The notes: generated by a model not told the origin, from the sequence alone. A stretch of 53,689 nt of DNA from Burkholderia sp. E7m39 (GCA_001319865.1 BBSL01000271.1:1-53689), one strand, 5' to 3'. Positions 17,571 to 26,715 are shown, counted from the stretch's first letter. Numbers and translations are program-made.

Positions 17571-18859
17571 TACCGTGCTCCTTTCTTCATGAGATGCCGG
17601 TTGTACAGGTTCGCGATTGCGCTAATGGCAAAGCTGATCAGCATGTAGACCACCATGACGATGATGATGCCTTCCAGTGCCCGGCCGGTCTGGTTGGCGA
17701 CAGTCCCATACACGCTGAACATATCGGGAAAACCGATGGCGATCGCAAATGAGGTGCTCTTTGCCACGGTGACGTACAGGTTGCCAAGCGAGGGCAGAAT
17801 GATGCGCACCGCTTGCGGCAAGATGACGACACAGAGGGATTCGCGATGACCAAGACCTAATGCCGCCGCGGCTTCCCACTGTCCTTTGTCGATCGATTGC
17901 ACCGCGCCGCGGACCACTTCAGCCACATACGCGGCGAAGTTCACGGCGAGTGCGATGATCAGGCTGGCCATCTCCGGAGAAAAGCCTGCCCCGCCCGACA
18001 CTGAAAAGGCGCTGGCCTTCGGCATGTCGATGCTGAACGGCCATCCAGCGAAGAGCAGCCCCAGCACCAGCAACCCGCCACCCACTGCAAACGCCACCCG
18101 ACGCTGGCCCGGTGTGCCAACCAGCACGCCAACTACGGACACCGCCACCGCGATGCCCGCGAACAACGCATAGTGCGACGCAGCCGGCGTCCCGAGCAGC
18201 CACGGGATAAACACACCTTGCCGGCTCGCGATCAAGACGCCATGCAACAGCGACGCATCCCGCAGATTCGGCAGTTGCAGCAGCACGGCGAAATACCAGA
18301 AGATGAGTTGGATGAGCAGCGGCGTATTGCGAATGAGTTCGACAAACGCCCACGCCCAGTTTCTGACCACCCAGTTCTTTGACATCCGCCCAACGCCGAC
18401 AGTCACGCCAACCACAGTAGCAAGCACGATCGAGATGAGCGAGACGACGAGCGTGTTATATAGACCGGCAATCAGCGCCTGAGCGTAGGTCTGCTGGGAA
18501 TCGAACGGCACCAGCGACAGGCCGTGCGCCCCCCTGGCGATCGTCAGACCTTCACTCAGATTGAATCCCGCGGGCTGCGCCAGAAAGTCGAGGCTAAAAC
18601 CGATGCCATGGCGTTTAAGACCTGCCCATACTATGGCCATGAAGGCCAATACGGTCGCGACGATGGCCGCAAGGATGAGCGTCTGGATGGCCGCTGCCCG
18701 GGTTCGGGCAAAGCTCTGCCGCTTCACCCCCGGTCGTGAAGCGGGCGAAGGAGGACGTCCGACCGGTCTGTTTTCCGTGCTGGACAGCTTTACTTGCGAC
18801 ACGGCTACTCCTCCACTGACGTCAGGACTTCCACGGGCGGACAGTTCATCAGGTTTCAT
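17570..18859 (-). CDS. aapQ: General L-amino-acid ABC transporter permease (AapQ-like)
   Basis: A 429-residue permease with a 40-residue cytoplasmic leader. Its first membrane segment is near 52-74, and an enlarged loop region between the first transport-domain helices (about 190-290) is characteristic of AapQ. The EAA loop reads AVQSIDKGQWEAAAALGLGHRE, followed by LPQAVRIILPSLGN. Start ATG 18859 has TGGAG about 8 nt upstream. It follows the binding-protein gene by 64 nt and overlaps aapM by one base. With AapJ and AapM it forms the membrane part of a polar amino-acid importer. Confidence 0.88.
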   Translation of the reverse strand: MKPDELSARGSPDVSGGVAVSQVKLSSTENRPVGRPPSPASRPGVKRQSFARTRAAAIQTLILAAIVATVLAFMAIVWAGLKRHGIGFSLDFLAQPAGFNLSEGLTIARGAHGLSLVPFDSQQTYAQALIAGLYNTLVVSLISIVLATVVGVTVGVGRMSKNWVVRNWAWAFVELIRNTPLLIQLIFWYFAVLLQLPNLRDASLLHGVLIASRQGVFIPWLLGTPAASHYALFAGIAVAVSVVGVLVGTPGQRRVAFAVGGGLLVLGLLFAGWPFSIDMPKASAFSVSGGAGFSPEMASLIIALAVNFAAYVAEVVRGAVQSIDKGQWEAAAALGLGHRESLCVVILPQAVRIILPSLGNLYVTVAKSTSFAIAIGFPDMFSVYGTVANQTGRALEGIIIVMVVYMLISFAISAIANLYNRHLMKKGAR

Positions 18860-18923
18860 ATCCGTACTCCACTGAAGACAATGGCAGGTTGCCCACCGCT
18901 GTCTCCAGAGCGACCTGCGATGC

Positions 18924-19985
18924 TTAATACCAGGGCGGCGAATACATCATGCCGCCTTCGTTCCACGCCGCGTTCAGAGAACCCTTGCGTTCGATCGAAT
19001 AGGGTGTCTTCGGGCCAATATTGCGGTTGTAGATATCGCCGTAATTGCCGACGGCCGCGATGACTTTCTGCACAAAGTCACTCTGCAAGCCGAAGTCCTT
19101 GCCGAGCGTACCGTTCACGCCGAGGAATTTTTGCAGGTACGGATCGGTGGTCTTCAAGAAGGTCGGGAGATTAGCCGACGTAATGCCGTGCTCTTCCGCT
19201 TCGAACGTCGAATACACAACCCACGTCAATGCAGCGTGCCAGCGAGGATCGTCCTGCGATACGAATCCAGCGAGCGGTGATTTGTCGAACGCTTCCGGAA
19301 GAATCTCGAAAGCAGCCGGATTGCTCGCATTGCCGCGCCAGCCAGCCAAAGCGGACTTGTCTGTCACCATCGCATCGCAACGGCCGGAATTGAGGGCGTC
19401 AAACAACTTGTTGGTGTCCTGATACGTCAGCGCCTTGGTCGATGCTTTCCAGTTGTGAGCCTTGAAATAGCCGGCCAGCATCTGTTCCGTTTCCGAACCC
19501 TGGGTTGTGCAGAACGTTGCGCCATTGAGATCGCTAATGTGCTTGACCTTCATTGCGGTCTTGACGAGAACGCCAGTGCCGTCATAAAAGTTGGTTGGCA
19601 AGAACGAAATGCTGAGCGCCGATGTCTCACGCGTCGGAGTGATCGTGCTGTGGGCGAACACCACGTCGGCCTGTCCGGTGCGAAGCGCGTTGAAGCGACT
19701 CCGGTCCGTGACGACCACATACTGGACCTTCGTCGGATCACCGAGGACAGCCGCAGCGGTCGCCTTGCACAGGTCGACATCCATCCCTTCCATCTTGCCG
19801 GTCTTCGTATTCAGATAGCCGAAGCCCGGTGTCGCGTTGTCCGTGCCGCACAACAGCGTGCCGCGCTTGACGACCGTGCTCAGGTGATCTTCATCGGCGT
19901 GAGCCGCTGACATTCCCAGACTCAATGCAGCGCAACTCACCGCCAGCAACGCGAAGCGACGTCCCGCATCAAAGCGAATCTTCAT
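18924..19985 (-). CDS. aapJ: Periplasmic general amino-acid-binding protein (AapJ-like)
   Basis: A 353-residue exported protein with a signal peptide (MKIRFDAGRRF, hydrophobic run, AHA-DE cleavage site near 29). The type III solute-binding core follows: VVKRGTLLCGTDNATPGFGY, MEGMDVDLCKATAAAVLGD, RFNALRTGQADVV, ending YGDIYNRNIG as in AapJ/BztA proteins. It captures L-amino acids for the AapQM permease. ATG 19985 is preferred over the longer frame to 20051 because GGAGAAG lies 8 nt upstream and the signal peptide begins there. The two cysteines near 45 and 73 are typical of the family. Confidence 0.9.
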   Translation of the reverse strand: MKIRFDAGRRFALLAVSCAALSLGMSAAHADEDHLSTVVKRGTLLCGTDNATPGFGYLNTKTGKMEGMDVDLCKATAAAVLGDPTKVQYVVVTDRSRFNALRTGQADVVFAHSTITPTRETSALSISFLPTNFYDGTGVLVKTAMKVKHISDLNGATFCTTQGSETEQMLAGYFKAHNWKASTKALTYQDTNKLFDALNSGRCDAMVTDKSALAGWRGNASNPAAFEILPEAFDKSPLAGFVSQDDPRWHAALTWVVYSTFEAEEHGITSANLPTFLKTTDPYLQKFLGVNGTLGKDFGLQSDFVQKVIAAVGNYGDIYNRNIGPKTPYSIERKGSLNAAWNEGGMMYSPPWY

Positions 19986-20105
19986 GACACTTCTCCAGCC
20001 CGGAAAGATGACGTCGGCCCGCCTGTCCCGGGCACCATCGGCGCGACGCAAAAAACATCAACCCGCTATCGATATTCGATTCGCGTTCCAGTTGGGCGCG
20101 ACCCT

Positions 20106-21317
20106 TCACCAGCCCCGGAATCGTGGCCACTGCGCTACGATTTCTGGTGAGCCCGTCCGAATCAGCTCGTAGTTGGCGTGCTGGGCGGCGGTCGCGCACG
20201 CGTGATTCGGGAGAATTCGCACCAGCGAACCGATTGGCAACTTAGGCAACGACGCCCCGCTACCGCTTCGTACGGCGAGAATCCCCTGCTCCTGATTCGC
20301 TTGGACCATGATCAGATCAGGGTAGGGCACGCCGTCGACACTGCACACGACGCCATAACCCTGGTCGATGCGCTGCGACGCCGTGCCGCGATCGCGCGAC
20401 ATCGCCATCCACCCCGCATCGACGAGAATCCATCCCTTGCTGGCCTGGTGACCGATGACGGTGGCCAGCACGCTGACCGCGATGTCGTCGACGGCGCAAA
20501 CCTGAAGACCCGCCATCACGAGATCGAAGAAGACGAACACACCCGCACGCACTTCCGTGACCCCCGTCAGGTCGGCGGCGAGATGAGCGGTAGGCGTCGA
20601 GCCCACGCTAACGACGGGAACCGGCAATCCCGCCGCGCGCAGCACCGTTGCGCAACCGACTGCGGCAACGCGTTCGCGCTCGGCGATCGCGACGATCTCT
20701 TCGATGCTCCTGCACGAGTACGATTCCCCCGCATGCGTCATGACGCCGCGCAGTTCGGCGCCGCCCGCGTGCAGCGTCTTTCCGATCGCCAGCAGGTTGG
20801 CCGTGTCTTCGAACCGCACGCCGGCGCGATGACCGTCCGAGTCGATCTCGATCAACGAGGGAATACGGTCATTCGTACGGCGCGAATGCTCGGCCACCGC
20901 GCGCGCGGCGTCGACGTTATCCACCACGACCGACAGGTCGACGCCTTGCCGGCGCAACGCTGTCACACGCTCGAGCTTGCTCGGCGCTACGCCTACACCG
21001 TAGAGGATGTCGCGCACGCCGCCGGAGGAAAATTGCTCCGCTTCCAGCAGGGTTGAAACCGTAGCCGGTCCGCCCGGCGCATCCATCACGCGGCGCGCCA
21101 CTTCGATCGACTTCGGCGTCTTCAGGTGTGGGCGCAATGTGACGCCGCGTTCCGCCAGACGTGCTCGCAGACGCGTGATGTTGCGCATCATGCGGCTCTC
21201 GTCGAGCAGTAGCGCGGGGGTGGTCAAGCACTCGATTGAAGCAGACGTTGCTGTGCGCGGTTCGGTGTTGCTGCCCGGCTCACCCGGGTTTCTTGATACT
21301 CGTATGGTGCGTGGCAT
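20106..21317 (-). CDS. D-threonine aldolase/D-serine dehydratase-fold PLP enzyme
   Basis: A 403-residue protein of the DSD1/D-threonine-aldolase family (alanine-racemase-like barrel plus beta domain). LRPHLKTPKS near residue 61-70 carries the PLP lysine, GVMTHAGESY and VSVGSTPTAH bind cofactor phosphate, and PNHACAT near the C-terminus has the His-x-Cys metal ligands. Family members cleave D-3-hydroxy amino acids to glycine plus an aldehyde, or dehydrate D-serine; 3-hydroxy-D-aspartate aldolase is another member. The start has no clear ribosome site, but the gene begins 30 nt after the aldehyde dehydrogenase stop, consistent with an aldolase feeding its aldehyde to that enzyme. Confidence 0.87.
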   Translation of the reverse strand: MPRTIRVSRNPGEPGSNTEPRTATSASIECLTTPALLLDESRMMRNITRLRARLAERGVTLRPHLKTPKSIEVARRVMDAPGGPATVSTLLEAEQFSSGGVRDILYGVGVAPSKLERVTALRRQGVDLSVVVDNVDAARAVAEHSRRTNDRIPSLIEIDSDGHRAGVRFEDTANLLAIGKTLHAGGAELRGVMTHAGESYSCRSIEEIVAIAERERVAAVGCATVLRAAGLPVPVVSVGSTPTAHLAADLTGVTEVRAGVFVFFDLVMAGLQVCAVDDIAVSVLATVIGHQASKGWILVDAGWMAMSRDRGTASQRIDQGYGVVCSVDGVPYPDLIMVQANQEQGILAVRSGSGASLPKLPIGSLVRILPNHACATAAQHANYELIRTGSPEIVAQWPRFRGW

Positions 21318-21347
21318 ATATCCGACTTTGGAATGGGTTGCGGGTGC

Positions 21348-22778
21348 TTACAGCGCGACGACACCAGTTTTGATCTGCGCGAAACTGCGCAGTCCTTCCG
21401 CGCCTTTCTCGCGGCCATAGCCCGAGCGCTTGAAACCGCCGAACGGCAGTTCAACGCCGCCCGAAGCACCGTAGGTGTTGACGAAGACCTGTCCGGCCAA
21501 CACCTCACGAATCATTCTGTGCGCCGTGCTCAGATCGCGCGTCCACACACCTGCCACCAGACCATAGTCCGTGCCATTGGCGAACTGCACCGCCTCGTCG
21601 ATGTCGCGGAACCGCGTCACCGCCAGCACCGGACCGAAGATTTCTTCCTGGCCCAGCGGGCTATCGGGGTGGACATCGTCGATCAAGGTCGGCTGCAGGA
21701 AGAAGCCGTCCCCGAATACGCCGCCATTCAGCGCGTTGCCGCCGGCGACGATCTTTGCGCCGTTGCCGCGCGCCTGCTCGATGAACGACAGGACGCGACT
21801 GCGCTGCGCCTGCGAAATGAGCGGCCCGAGCGCCAGGTCGCTCAGTGCGGGGCCGATCGTCACGTTGTCAAAGGCCTGCTTTATGCGCTCCACCAGAACG
21901 TCGTGCACGCTTTCGTGGACCAGCAGCCGCGACCCGGCCGAGCATGTTTGGCCGGCCATCTGAAGAATGGCGTTGACGACACCTGGCACGGTGCGATCCA
22001 TGTCGGCATCGGCGAACACGATGTTGGGCGACTTGCCGCCCAGCTCCAGCGTCACGGGAATCACGCGATTGGCGGCTGCGTGAGCGATCAGGCGACCCAC
22101 GTCGACAGATCCGGTGAACGAGATATGGTCGATGTCGCTGTGGCCCGTTAGCGCCGCGCCCGCCGTCTCGCCATAGCCCGTCACGACGTTCAGCGCGCCG
22201 GCGGGCAAGCCCGCTTCGAGGGCTAGCAAGGCCAGTCGGACGGCGGTCAACGGTGCTTCTTCAGCGGGCTTCAAGACACAGCAGTTGCCCATCGCCAGCG
22301 CAGGCGCGATGGTGCGCGCGAAGATCTGCATGGGGTAGTTCCATGGAATCACGTGCGCCGTGACTCCGTGGGGCTCCCATCGCGTAAAAATCATCGTATC
22401 GGCGTTCAGAGGAATCGACGATCCGTAGTGTGTTTCGACTGCGCTCGCGTAGAAGTCGAAATACCGCGCAGTGAGTTCAGCATCACGCCGCGCTTGCCGC
22501 AAAGGCTTGCCCGTCTGCAGCGCTTCAAGATGGCCCAGTTCATCCCGTTCACGTTCGATCAGTTGCGCGAAGCGTCGCAAGATCCGCGCGCGGTCAGCGA
22601 CCGCCACCTTGCGCCACTGATGCGACGCGCCCCGTGCCGCGGTAACAGCAAGGTCGATTTCCGCAGGACCACAGTCCGGCGTCTCGGCGATGACTTCGCC
22701 ACTGGATGGATCCAACACCGCGACGGTGTTGCGTGTCTGAAAGGATTCACCGTTGATGACTGCGCCTACCTGCTTCAT
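21348..22778 (-). CDS. NAD(P)-dependent aldehyde dehydrogenase
   Basis: A 476-residue ALDH with VIPWNYP, FTGSVDVG (NAD-binding), LELGGKSPNIVFADAD (catalytic Glu) and GQTCSAGSRL (catalytic Cys near residue 284), ending VNTYGASGGVELPFGGFKRSG. It oxidises an aldehyde to the acid. GAGGAGT lies about 8 nt before ATG 22778. It is the first gene of the minus-strand catabolic locus and directly precedes the D-threonine-aldolase-fold gene, so its aldehyde may come from that enzyme. The substrate is unknown; it shares the betaine/semialdehyde-type core with the ALDH at 34274-35746. Confidence 0.9.
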   Translation of the reverse strand: MKQVGAVINGESFQTRNTVAVLDPSSGEVIAETPDCGPAEIDLAVTAARGASHQWRKVAVADRARILRRFAQLIERERDELGHLEALQTGKPLRQARRDAELTARYFDFYASAVETHYGSSIPLNADTMIFTRWEPHGVTAHVIPWNYPMQIFARTIAPALAMGNCCVLKPAEEAPLTAVRLALLALEAGLPAGALNVVTGYGETAGAALTGHSDIDHISFTGSVDVGRLIAHAAANRVIPVTLELGGKSPNIVFADADMDRTVPGVVNAILQMAGQTCSAGSRLLVHESVHDVLVERIKQAFDNVTIGPALSDLALGPLISQAQRSRVLSFIEQARGNGAKIVAGGNALNGGVFGDGFFLQPTLIDDVHPDSPLGQEEIFGPVLAVTRFRDIDEAVQFANGTDYGLVAGVWTRDLSTAHRMIREVLAGQVFVNTYGASGGVELPFGGFKRSGYGREKGAEGLRSFAQIKTGVVAL

Positions 22779-22921
22779 TGCTTGACTCCTCGATCAATCG
22801 TGGATGGATCATCATCGATAGGTAGAGACCCGTCCATGGAAATTCGCCGGGGCTTGCTGTGCCTGCGAGCACGCAACGGCATACGACGGGACGAAGTGTC
22901 TCGAATCAAAATAGCGAGGGG

Positions 22922-22961
22922 GTTAACGCCGCTTGACTTCACCGTTAACACACGCGTTAAC
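22922..22961. promoter_or_regulatory. Three GTTAAC motifs, two in a 12-bp tandem repeat
   Basis: GTTAAC occurs at 22922-22927, 22944-22949 and 22956-22961. The last two belong to direct repeats of CGTTAACAC with a 12-bp period. They lie about 145-185 nt upstream of the aldehyde dehydrogenase start, in the only plausible promoter region of the 10-kb locus. Repeated self-complementary hexamers suggest cooperative binding of a regulator. Which protein binds is unknown. Confidence 0.45.
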
Positions 22962-24008
22962 ACGCTGGTGGTATCGGACACGTAGCGCGGAGGTGGGCTC
23001 TGCCCGGTAGGCCGGCATTCCCCAATCCTGTGCTCAGGCGCACCGTTCTGGGTTCTATTGCAGAAAGCCGATCCGAGCGCACCGCCCGGCTTGCCGAATA
23101 TGTGCCGTCGATGCACGAGCGCAGCATCTCGTTGAGGACCTTCGGACATTGGCTCGGCGGTTCGAACGCGACGTCGCGGCAAGCGGCTCGGCAAAGGGCC
23201 GCCTGAAGCGATGACGATAGAAGATCTCGTGCAATGGCTGACGCAACCGGGACGCGTCCGCTTCAGCTGCGGCGAAATCGGTCACCCGAGGTCACAGACC
23301 TTTACGTGATTAGCATTCCATGCCGATCCTGCCTAAAACCGCGGAACGGGTCGGCTCGTCCATGCAACGTGGAAGAACAGAATTAGAACCACGCCGGTCG
23401 GCACATCCGGCAACGTCAAGTACACCGTAAAACTGGTCGATCGGGGGTGCGGCTAAAACTTGGACCTGGTTGTGCCGCAATTCCGAGACTTTCCCGCCAT
23501 TCGATGGGACCGAGAGGCCGAGCGAGACTTTGATCTGTGTTGCGTTGTACCAGCGGATGTAAGAGTCGATGGCGTCAATGAAGTCATCGACGGTCGTCGC
23601 CCGCCAGGCAGCGGTGCGCATCATGAGTAGGACCGTCGCGCGCCGATATCGGAAGTCCACCAGACCTGGCCCGTATCAAGCGACAGTGGTCGTACGGCTG
23701 GAGCGCACCCGCCTTCGCAGCGGCTGCGCTATGCCTCCCTTGTGCAATAACGTCCCGATGCTGGCGGACCGAACGCCACGCTACCGTACGCTCGTCGCTC
23801 CGGCAACCCGCGAGTTGGCTAACGAAGTATCACGTCACCCCGAAGAGCGCCCCCTTTCCTGTCGGCAGGTCTTTAGGCGAAGCTGGATCGTTTGTTTGGC
23901 CGGCAGACAGTTAGTTGCACAATGCTCGTGCAGAGTTGGTTCTGCAGAGGAATCGAGAACGGCATCCGAGCCACATTAATGTGAGCAACAAGGTAGCCTT
24001 GTCCCCTG
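22962..24008. other. Eroded intergenic region with one recognisable transposase scrap
   Basis: About 1 kb between the aldehyde dehydrogenase promoter and the tannase remnant. Apart from the IS3 orfB piece at 23505-23597, frames on both strands show no family motif. A small plus-strand frame beginning MTIEDLVQWLTQPG at 23211 has a protein-like start but ends after 32 codons. Debris from several insertions and deletions is the simplest reading. Confidence 0.4.
23505..23597 (-). pseudogene. IS3-family OrfB C-terminal scrap
   Basis: The frame reads TTVDDFIDAIDSYIRWYNAT then QIKVSLGLSVP, the end of the rve integrase domain of IS3-family transposases, where (D/E)-x-I-x-x-Y-I-x-W-Y-N precedes the K-x-SLG stretch. 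The catalytic residues lie upstream and are absent, and the sequence on either side is unrelated. It is not from an intact element. Confidence 0.75.
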
Positions 24009-24472
24009 CTACGCGCTCACACACGCGAAACTCGACGCCGTGTTCGCGTCGCCGCCCATGTATCTCGGCCACAATGGATACCGACACAATGGACGCGACC
24101 TTCCCCGCGTTGCCGTATTGAGGTCAGTCATGGTCAGCGTTCCCGGCGCCACGCCATTCTCCACCATTGATCGAGGGCCGAAAGCGAGTCGATGGCGGGA
24201 TGAAACGGCCCCGTACCGTGGCCGACGCCTGGCATCAGATAGAAGCGCACGAAACCATCGACCGTACCCTGCCCGAAGCGCTGTACAAGTCCGTTGTAAT
24301 AGTCGGTGCTCGAATCCGTGCTGACGATCTCATCGGCGAGGCCATGCGTCATGATGATCTTGCCGCCTTTCGCGCGGTAAGCGCTCAGATCCGTGCTCGT
24401 CGCATCGGTCAGCGCTGATACGGCCTGCACCCTCGATTGATAGGCGCCGGGGTGGAAAGGATCGAATGGGGG
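24009..24472 (-). pseudogene. Tannase/feruloyl-esterase C-terminal remnant with a 1-nt deletion
   Basis: PFDPFHPGAYQ, AYRAKGGKIIMTHGLADEIV (catalytic Asp region) and LMPGVGHGTG (catalytic His) are clear tannase-family motifs. After ALDQW the frame goes wrong at about 24164. Restoring one G gives VENGVAPGTLT and then RPLCRYPLWPRY, GGDANTASSFACV and a stop at 24009-24011, the usual tannase ending. The N-terminal two thirds, including the nucleophile Ser, are missing. The left part of the frame (24473 onward) is unrelated. The original enzyme would have been an exported ester hydrolase for aromatic esters such as feruloyl or galloyl compounds. Confidence 0.85.
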
Positions 24473-24566
24473 TGCGACGGAATTCTTGGACTGGGTTATG
24501 TTGTCAGCCCGAGACCTATTGGGACCGGAAGATCTTGTTGGCGGAACTGCGCAAACCTGTAGATCT

Positions 24567-25133
24567 TCAATCCGATGTTCTCGCAGCGAGAGGCAGCCAG
24601 TCTGCCGCATGTTCGATGCTGCGAAGAAATGCATCCAGAGCGCTTCTGGAAATCGACACGCTCGCACTGTTCTCGAGCGGATGAAACAGAAGGGTCTCTT
24701 CTCCGGCCAATTCGTCATCAATGACAAGTCGTATGCGTTTGGCTCCATCATTGACCAGCGCAAATGGACTCAACGAGCCCGCACGGATACCCAGTAACTC
24801 GAAGAGAATGTCCGCCGACGCAAACGACAGGCTTTTGCTGCCGATGCTATCAGCGATACGAGCCAGGTTCAACGACTTGGCGGCAGTCGTCACGATAAGG
24901 AAGTAGTGCCCCCTCTTGTCCTGCAGGAGCAGGTTCTTGCAGGGAGCCCCTACAACGGAAAGTGTCAACATTCCGGACTCGGCCATGTTGAGTACCGGAT
25001 CGTGTTCCTCGAAAGAAAACGGAATTTCCCGATCTTCAAGAAGCTTCAATAGGTCGTCTTTACCTAGCATGCTGTCGTTCGCGTTGTTCAGAAACAGACC
25101 AGCCCCGGAGCCATTCCCAAGCCGGTTTTCCAT
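24567..25133 (-). CDS. YbaK/ProX-type aminoacyl-tRNA-editing domain protein
   Basis: A 188-residue single-domain protein. PCKNLLLQDKRGHYFLIV and the LSFASADILFELLGIRAGSLSPFALVN region match the ProX/PrdX branch of the YbaK fold, which hydrolyses mischarged alanyl-tRNA(Pro) or similar. Start 25133 lies 12 nt after the stop of the chimeric lyase gene; an internal ATG at 25070 (MLGKDDLLKLLE) would also fit the domain. Neither has a strong ribosome site. The tannase scrap lies beyond its stop. The gene looks intact, with a full domain of about 165 residues. Confidence 0.8.
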   Translation of the reverse strand: MENRLGNGSGAGLFLNNANDSMLGKDDLLKLLEDREIPFSFEEHDPVLNMAESGMLTLSVVGAPCKNLLLQDKRGHYFLIVTTAAKSLNLARIADSIGSKSLSFASADILFELLGIRAGSLSPFALVNDGAKRIRLVIDDELAGEETLLFHPLENSASVSISRSALDAFLRSIEHAADWLPLAARTSD

Positions 25134-25144
25134 ACCTCATCAAC

Positions 25145-26293
25145 TCAGGCATCAAACACAGGATACGATGCCTTGCGGATCGCCGCGATCGTTTCATCCG
25201 GCGAAAGCAGTCCGGACTCGTCCAGAATAGCGACCATAGAACGGCCCTCGGCCACCGATTGGCGTGCCAACTTGCTCACGCGTGCATAACCAATCCTTGG
25301 GACCAGCGCGGTCGCGACGGCCATCGATTCCATCAGATGCTTCTCGTTGCAAGCCACGTCAGCCTCGATGCCCTTCACGCACTTTTCGCCAAAGCGCCGA
25401 ATGCCGTTGGTCAGCAACGCGATACTGTCGAAAACGCGAGAAGCGACAACGGGCTCGAAATGGTTGATTTCCAGTTCGCCATACTGAACCGCCTGAGCAA
25501 CGGCGACATCGTTTCCAACGACCGCAAAACTCAGCTGGATCATCGCCATTGGCAGCACCGGATTAACCTTGCCCGGCATGATCGAGGAACCCGCCTGGGC
25601 CTCGGGCAGTTTCAGTTCTCCGAGACCACCGACAGGCCCCGACGACAACACGGTCAAGTCGGAAGCTATCTTTGCGAGCGACACAGCGCAGGTGCGAAGC
25701 TCTGCCGAGACACGCGAAAACACGTCCATGTTCTGCATGGCGTCAAACGGATCTGCCGGCGCGCGATAGTCGACGCCAGTCACGCGCTGGAGATGCGCGT
25801 ACACCGCTGCGCGGTAGCCCGCCGGAGCACCGAAACCCGTTCCGATAGCCGTGCCGCCAAGCGGAAGCGTACGAAGCTTGTCACGCACCGCGACAAGCTC
25901 CTCTGCCAGACGTTCGGTCAAAGCCGCGTAGCCGCCAAAGAGCCCTAGCACCAGTCGCAAAACGAGCAACTGCGAAGGCGTGGTCACAAAATACTGCGCA
26001 GCGGAGACGACCGCGAAGAGCAGCATGTCGTACGCGAAAATCGTCCGGCGACCGTACTTGTCCGCAACGGGACCGGCCAGCATGCTGCCGAAGAACAGAC
26101 CTGCAAGTGACGCCGCGCCAAGCAGTCCCATCCATAGCGCGTCGAGATGCAGCGGCCCGGCCGCCATGCTGACTGCAATGCCGATTATGCCGAGCACGAA
26201 GCCGTCGCTGAATTGCCCGCCTGTCCCCCTGAACGCAATCCCCACGTGGAATGGGCGGAGCGGCAAGTCTTCGAGTAATACCTGTTTGCTCAC
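25145..26293 (-). CDS. Chimeric ORF: MFS transporter N-terminus fused to aspartase/fumarase-type lyase C-terminus
   Basis: Residues 1 to about 118 are the first membrane helices of an MFS permease (FSDGFVLGIIG, then GLFFGSMLAGPVADKYGRRT, the classic loop 2-3 motif, then LLVLRLVLGLFGG). From about residue 120 the protein turns into the C-terminal half of a class II fumarase/aspartate ammonia-lyase: LPLGGTAIGTGF, the signature GSSIMPGKVNP, and GELEINHFEPVV to the C-terminus. The lyase lacks its first 200 or so residues, including the SSND-type catalytic region, and the permease lacks most helices. A clean in-frame deletion near 25940 explains it. The product is probably non-functional, though an open frame of 382 residues has survived. 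Start 26293 has AGGAGAC upstream. Confidence 0.85.
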   Translation of the reverse strand: MSKQVLLEDLPLRPFHVGIAFRGTGGQFSDGFVLGIIGIAVSMAAGPLHLDALWMGLLGAASLAGLFFGSMLAGPVADKYGRRTIFAYDMLLFAVVSAAQYFVTTPSQLLVLRLVLGLFGGYAALTERLAEELVAVRDKLRTLPLGGTAIGTGFGAPAGYRAAVYAHLQRVTGVDYRAPADPFDAMQNMDVFSRVSAELRTCAVSLAKIASDLTVLSSGPVGGLGELKLPEAQAGSSIMPGKVNPVLPMAMIQLSFAVVGNDVAVAQAVQYGELEINHFEPVVASRVFDSIALLTNGIRRFGEKCVKGIEADVACNEKHLMESMAVATALVPRIGYARVSKLARQSVAEGRSMVAILDESGLLSPDETIAAIRKASYPVFDA

Positions 26294-26715
26294 AATCGTC
26301 TCCTGTCTCTGGTGTGGTGCTCATGTCGATGCACCTTGGAGAACAGTCTAGAGCGGCAATTTCAGGAAAACAGCAGGTGATGGGACAGTATCAATGATAC
26401 TAATACTATGCGTCAGCGGGCCTGCAGGCGGGTGGGATGGTCTGCTCGGCGAGCAAAGGCACTAACGCGAAATGGCAGGTCGTAGGGGGGTCAATCCAGA
26501 AACTGGAGTGCGGATCCGACCCGGGAAAATAGAAACGGGAAGGCAATGTGATTACCGGGCTACTCGGCGGAATGAGGGGTTATCGCCGAGCATGCCGGCA
26601 TACGCGGGGTCATCGGGAACATAAACACTACCCGTTCTCGGTGAACGGACAACAATGACACCCTTGTTGATGGCCTTTAGACCGACGGAAATCGCGCCGC
26701 CGCTCACTAGCGCAA
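26294..26715. other. Intergenic region before yciH stop
   Basis: It holds the promoter side of the chimeric gene, with the dyad at 26387-26401, and a short minus-strand frame (26552 to about 26710, GTG or ATG start) reading GLKAINKGVIVVRSP and YAGMLGDNPSFRR. That frame overlaps the yciH 3' end and has no family I recognise. Nothing else is visible. Confidence 0.4.
26387..26401. promoter_or_regulatory. 15-bp dyad AGTATCA-N-TGATACT upstream of the chimeric gene
   Basis: A perfect inverted repeat of 7-bp arms around one base, 94 nt before the chimeric ORF start. Arms of this kind are typical of GntR/FCD and some LysR operators. It was probably the control site of the original MFS gene, and suggests the chimera may still be regulated. 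No regulator gene adjoins. Confidence 0.45.
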
